Positions 61,573 through 64,000 of a stretch of DNA of 64,000 nucleotides are shown here, one piece after another (the first letter of the stretch is position 1; every line of letters begins with the position of its first letter). Under the pieces are notes generated by a model. That model saw only the letters and a list, made by a program, of their open reading frames with translations, did no database searches and was not told where the DNA came from. Source of the stretch: Caulobacterales bacterium (lineage in GTDB: Bacteria > Pseudomonadota > Alphaproteobacteria > Caulobacterales > Parvularculaceae); NCBI GenBank assembly GCA_020638525.1, contig JACKIL010000005.1, positions 186,001 to 250,000 on the forward strand, in the 5' to 3' direction. The translations under genes were made by a program, and so were the position numbers.

Positions 61573-63105
61573 TTATTTTTTCTTTCCAAGCCCCGGAAGG
61601 CCCATGCCGGGCGGCAACGCGCCACGGCCTGACAGAGCCTTCTCGATGGCGTCGAAGTCCACTTCTTCCGCACCCTGATCTTTCTTTCCCGACGGCGCGC
61701 CGAGGGCCGACAGGTCTGGCGCGCCGCCCGCCATGGCGCCGCCCATCCCGCCCAGGCCGCCCATGCCCATCATCTGCTGGGCCATGCCCTTCATGCCGCC
61801 TTTGCCCATCTTCTTCATCATGTCCGCCATCTGGCGGTGCGCTTTGAGAAGCTTGTTGACGTCCTGCACGGACGTGCCGGAGCCGGCGGCGACGCGGATC
61901 TTGCGCTTGGCGTTCATCAGCGCAGGTTTCTTGCGCTCGGCTTTCGTCATCGACGAAATGATCGCTTCCTGGCGCGTGATTTCCTTGTCGTCGAAGCCGC
62001 CCGCCGCATCGAGCATCTTCTTGGCTTTGCCCATGCCCGGCATCAGGCCGAGGATCGCGCCCATACCGCCCATCTTGCGCATCTGGCGGAACTGATCGGC
62101 GAGATCGTTCAAATCGAACTCGCCTTTCGCCATCTTCTTGGCCTGTTGCTTGGCCTTTTCGATGTCGAGATCTTCGGCGGCTTTTTCGACGAGCGAGACG
62201 ATGTCGCCCATGCCGAGAATACGGCCTGCCATGCGGCGAGAGTCGAACACATCGAGCGCGTCGAGCTTTTCGCCAAGGCCGACAAATTTAATCGGCGCGC
62301 CGGTGACCGCGCGCATTGAAAGAGCCGCGCCACCGCGCGCATCGCCATCCATCCGTGTCATGACGACGCCGGAGACAGGCACGCGTTCCTTGAATTTCTC
62401 GGCCGTACGGACGGCGTCCTGGCCCGTAAGCGAGTCAACGACGAGCAGCGTTTCGATGGGGCGCGCGATTTTGTGAATCTCAGCGACTTCGGCCATCAAC
62501 TGTTCGTCGATCGAGAGCCGGCCGGCTGTGTCGAGCATGACGACATCGAAGCCGCCGAGTTTCGCCGCTTCAAGCGCGCGGCGCGTAATATCAACCGGCG
62601 ACTGACCCGCGATGATGGGAAGCGTCTTGACGTCCGTTTGCTCGCCGAGAATTTTAAGCTGCTCTTGCGCGGCCGGGCGGCGCGTATCGAGCGAGGCCAT
62701 AAGGACCTTTTTCTTCTCGCGATCCTGAAGGCGCTTGGCGATCTTCGCGGTCGTCGTCGTTTTACCGGAGCCTTGCAGGCCGACCATCAGGATCGGCGCG
62801 GGCGGCGCCATGGCGAAGCTCAGAGCGGCGTCCTCGGCGTCGCCGCCGAGCATGTCGACAAGCGCGTCGTGGACGATCTTCACAACCTGCTGGCCGGGCG
62901 TGACCGAGCGCAACACTTCCGCGCCGACAGCGCGCTCTTTCACCTTGGCGATGAAGTCCTTCGCGACCGGAAGCGCGACGTCAGCCTCCAGCAGCGCCAC
63001 GCGAACCTCGCGCAGCGCTTCCGTCACGTCCTTTTCTTCGAGAGACCCGCGGCCGCGGAGCTTCTCGAAGATTGAACCAAGCCGATCGCTCAGGCTTTCA
63101 AACAT
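61573..63105 (-). CDS. ffh: signal recognition particle protein Ffh
   Basis: Ffh is the SRP54 GTPase that binds signal sequences and 4.5S RNA for co-translational targeting. The 510-residue protein has the N domain, the G domain with GLQGSGKTTTTAKIA, DTAGRLSIDEQ and TRMDGDARGGAALS, and the methionine-rich M domain (GGMKGMAQQMMGMGGLGGMG). I chose ATG 63105 with GGAAGGAAGAGG upstream over the longer 63222 reading. The C-terminal glycine/methionine tail is extended. It precedes rpsP. Confidence 0.97.
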   Translation of the reverse strand: MFESLSDRLGSIFEKLRGRGSLEEKDVTEALREVRVALLEADVALPVAKDFIAKVKERAVGAEVLRSVTPGQQVVKIVHDALVDMLGGDAEDAALSFAMAPPAPILMVGLQGSGKTTTTAKIAKRLQDREKKKVLMASLDTRRPAAQEQLKILGEQTDVKTLPIIAGQSPVDITRRALEAAKLGGFDVVMLDTAGRLSIDEQLMAEVAEIHKIARPIETLLVVDSLTGQDAVRTAEKFKERVPVSGVVMTRMDGDARGGAALSMRAVTGAPIKFVGLGEKLDALDVFDSRRMAGRILGMGDIVSLVEKAAEDLDIEKAKQQAKKMAKGEFDLNDLADQFRQMRKMGGMGAILGLMPGMGKAKKMLDAAGGFDDKEITRQEAIISSMTKAERKKPALMNAKRKIRVAAGSGTSVQDVNKLLKAHRQMADMMKKMGKGGMKGMAQQMMGMGGLGGMGGAMAGGAPDLSALGAPSGKKDQGAEEVDFDAIEKALSGRGALPPGMGLPGLGKKK

Positions 63106-63350
63106 GCCTCTTCCTTCCTCTTTCCCGACAGCCCAAGGCCGTTCCCGCTCGCCGCCGCAGGCGAAGGCCTGCAATCCGGAATCCCGAGCGGCGGCGAACG
63201 AGGCCCGTGCGCGAAGGCGCACAAAACAAGATCGCCGCCGCGAGGGCGTTACCCCGGCGGCGGGACATCCCCGGCCTCGTCCCTTTTTCTCATATAGGGG
63301 GTCGTGCCAGCAGACGCGGGAAAAGACGGATTTCCCGAAAATCGGCCGGT

Positions 63351-63379
63351 TCTATAGGGGGTCTGGGCTAAGAAGGCAA
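63351..63379 (-). promoter_or_regulatory. candidate promoter(s) of ffh with a repeated GACCCCCTATA element
   Basis: On the minus strand TTGCCT (63379-63374) and TATAGA (63356-63351) are 17 bases apart, a good sigma-70-type arrangement. The element GACCCCCTATA occurs twice, ending the first -10 (63363-63353) and again 60 bases nearer ffh (63303-63293). The second copy lacks a good -35. The remainder of the 286-base ffh upstream region is GC-rich. Confidence 0.5.
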
Positions 63380-63391
63380 GCGGAGACCTGC

Positions 63392-63970
63392 TCAAAGGTG
63401 TTTTTGGAGGGCACCTTCAATTTCGTAGCCCAGACGCCGCTTCGCAAAATCGTCTAACCGGCCCAAGAAACCCGACAGAATTACGGTCACTGCGCAACCG
63501 TTAAGCTCTGCTTCATATTGCGTATCATCGTCCTTCAGCTCCTGAGCAGGAACGATAATTCCTTGTATTTCCCGCGACACATCCGATCCATTGCAGACGA
63601 TAATTCGCGGTGTATGCCTCTGAAGTTGAGCCTCCAAATACTCTCGGCAGTTCCCGATAATCCCACTCTTACCTCTTGATGGCCACTTCGCGCACGCACA
63701 TTTGACGAGATCCGTATGCGCAGCATTGCCTTCGGAATGTAATCTTATGCTCTGAGACACCTTTCCAAAATCGGCAAAATATGAATGACGATCCAATTCA
63801 TTATCGAGAGCTATCAGCAGATCGTCCAATGACCGCGACGTTGGTTCGTCCTTAGGGTTGAGGCCTATGATCCAAATCGTGGCATCCGGATTACCCTCAA
63901 TGAACTCGTCGGGGCGGTAATTCCGGTTGAACCGCAGTTCATAAGCTTCGCATTTCCTACACACGTGCAT
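63392..63970 (-). CDS. uracil-DNA-glycosylase-like protein with four-cysteine Fe-S pattern
   Basis: The 192-residue product has C4-x2-C7 at the N-terminus, GLNPKDE (from 36) in the position of motif A, TDLVKC91-x-C93 and C108 in NCREYL, then PRIIVCNG. The C4/C7/C91/C108 spacing matches the Fe-S cluster of family 4/5 uracil-DNA glycosylases. The catalytic HPS-type loop is absent (VILSGFLGRLDD). So it is a divergent UDG-superfamily member of unknown activity. Base composition is clearly lower in GC than its neighbours, suggesting transfer. ATG 63970 is preferred to GTG 63976. Confidence 0.6.
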   Translation of the reverse strand: MHVCRKCEAYELRFNRNYRPDEFIEGNPDATIWIIGLNPKDEPTSRSLDDLLIALDNELDRHSYFADFGKVSQSIRLHSEGNAAHTDLVKCACAKWPSRGKSGIIGNCREYLEAQLQRHTPRIIVCNGSDVSREIQGIIVPAQELKDDDTQYEAELNGCAVTVILSGFLGRLDDFAKRRLGYEIEGALQKHL

Positions 63971-64000
63971 AAGCACCTACGTTTGCTAAGCCACCGGTTT

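Noticed and set aside
1..64000. tRNA, rRNA, tmRNA, CRISPR arrays, insertion sequences, prophage genes
   Set aside because: No cloverleaf-like segments, repeat-spacer arrays, transposase or integrase motifs were seen on reading; covariance-model searches were not possible.

Overview
The window looks like chromosomal DNA from an alphaproteobacterium with roughly 60-65% G+C. The taxonomic markers are GcrA with GANTC sites upstream, a CC0125/CC1285-type lipoprotein, a DUF4908-like secreted protein, class I (archaeal-type) lysyl-tRNA synthetase, PhaR, and a phoR-phoU-phoB set. The closest relatives are probably in the Caulobacterales/Parvularculales/Hyphomonadaceae area; that placement is inference. 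Coding density is high. I see no rRNA, tRNA, tmRNA, insertion sequence, prophage or CRISPR array.

Layout. 0-5.7 kb: a MATE exporter, converging on a biosynthetic operon (methyltransferase, hisC, tyrC, DUF952, pyrD). 5.8-10.1 kb: glyoxalase II, an amidase, a CreA-type lipoprotein and two secreted proteins of unknown function. 10.2-14.0 kb: polyhydroxybutyrate genes phaA-phaB, divergent from the repressor gene phaR, then rlmJ. 14.1-16.8 kb: a PAS-GGDEF-EAL protein and small unknown proteins. 16.8-22.0 kb: four glycosyltransferases (GT2, two GT39/ArnT-like, GT2), suggesting surface glycan or lipid modification. 22.2-25.1 kb: thrS behind an ATP-grasp gene. 25.2-28.1 kb: DUF6265, yidD, a glycerophosphodiesterase and a repeat lipoprotein. 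28.2-31.1 kb: isocitrate lyase (aceA) divergent from an ScfR/RamB-type regulator, a likely acetate/fatty-acid switch. 31.1-35.3 kb: a DUF885 lipoprotein, GT2, FkbM methyltransferase and a 2OG oxygenase.

34.7-37.9 kb (minus) is a tight operon of ABC permease, hslO (Hsp33), ppk2 and 2OG oxygenase, joining a redox chaperone with polyphosphate metabolism. Then come gcrA and a phosphate-sensing block (phoR, phoU, phoB) without the usual pst transporter genes between phoR and phoU. 41.9-46.8 kb: the prkA-yeaH-spoVR stress/starvation operon, with a hairpin repeat element inserted between prkA and yeaH. 47.5-52.1 kb: membrane and outer-membrane proteins, a DDAH-family hydrolase and lysK. 52.2-61.0 kb: a TerB-like protein, a clavaminate-synthase-like protein that seems to lack iron ligands, a DASS transporter, rimO, a PQQ-type sugar dehydrogenase, a sulfotransferase and a BCCT transporter. 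61.1-63.4 kb: rpsP and ffh. The right edge holds a lower-GC gene for a divergent Fe-S uracil-DNA-glycosylase-like protein.

Most genes are conserved housekeeping or accessory metabolism. The most unusual items are the metal-ligand-poor clavaminate-synthase-like protein with no obvious start codon, the UDG-like protein with four cysteines but no canonical HPS loop, the overlapping hslO-ppk2 pair, the intra-operonic hairpin repeat, and several clear operator-like palindromes.
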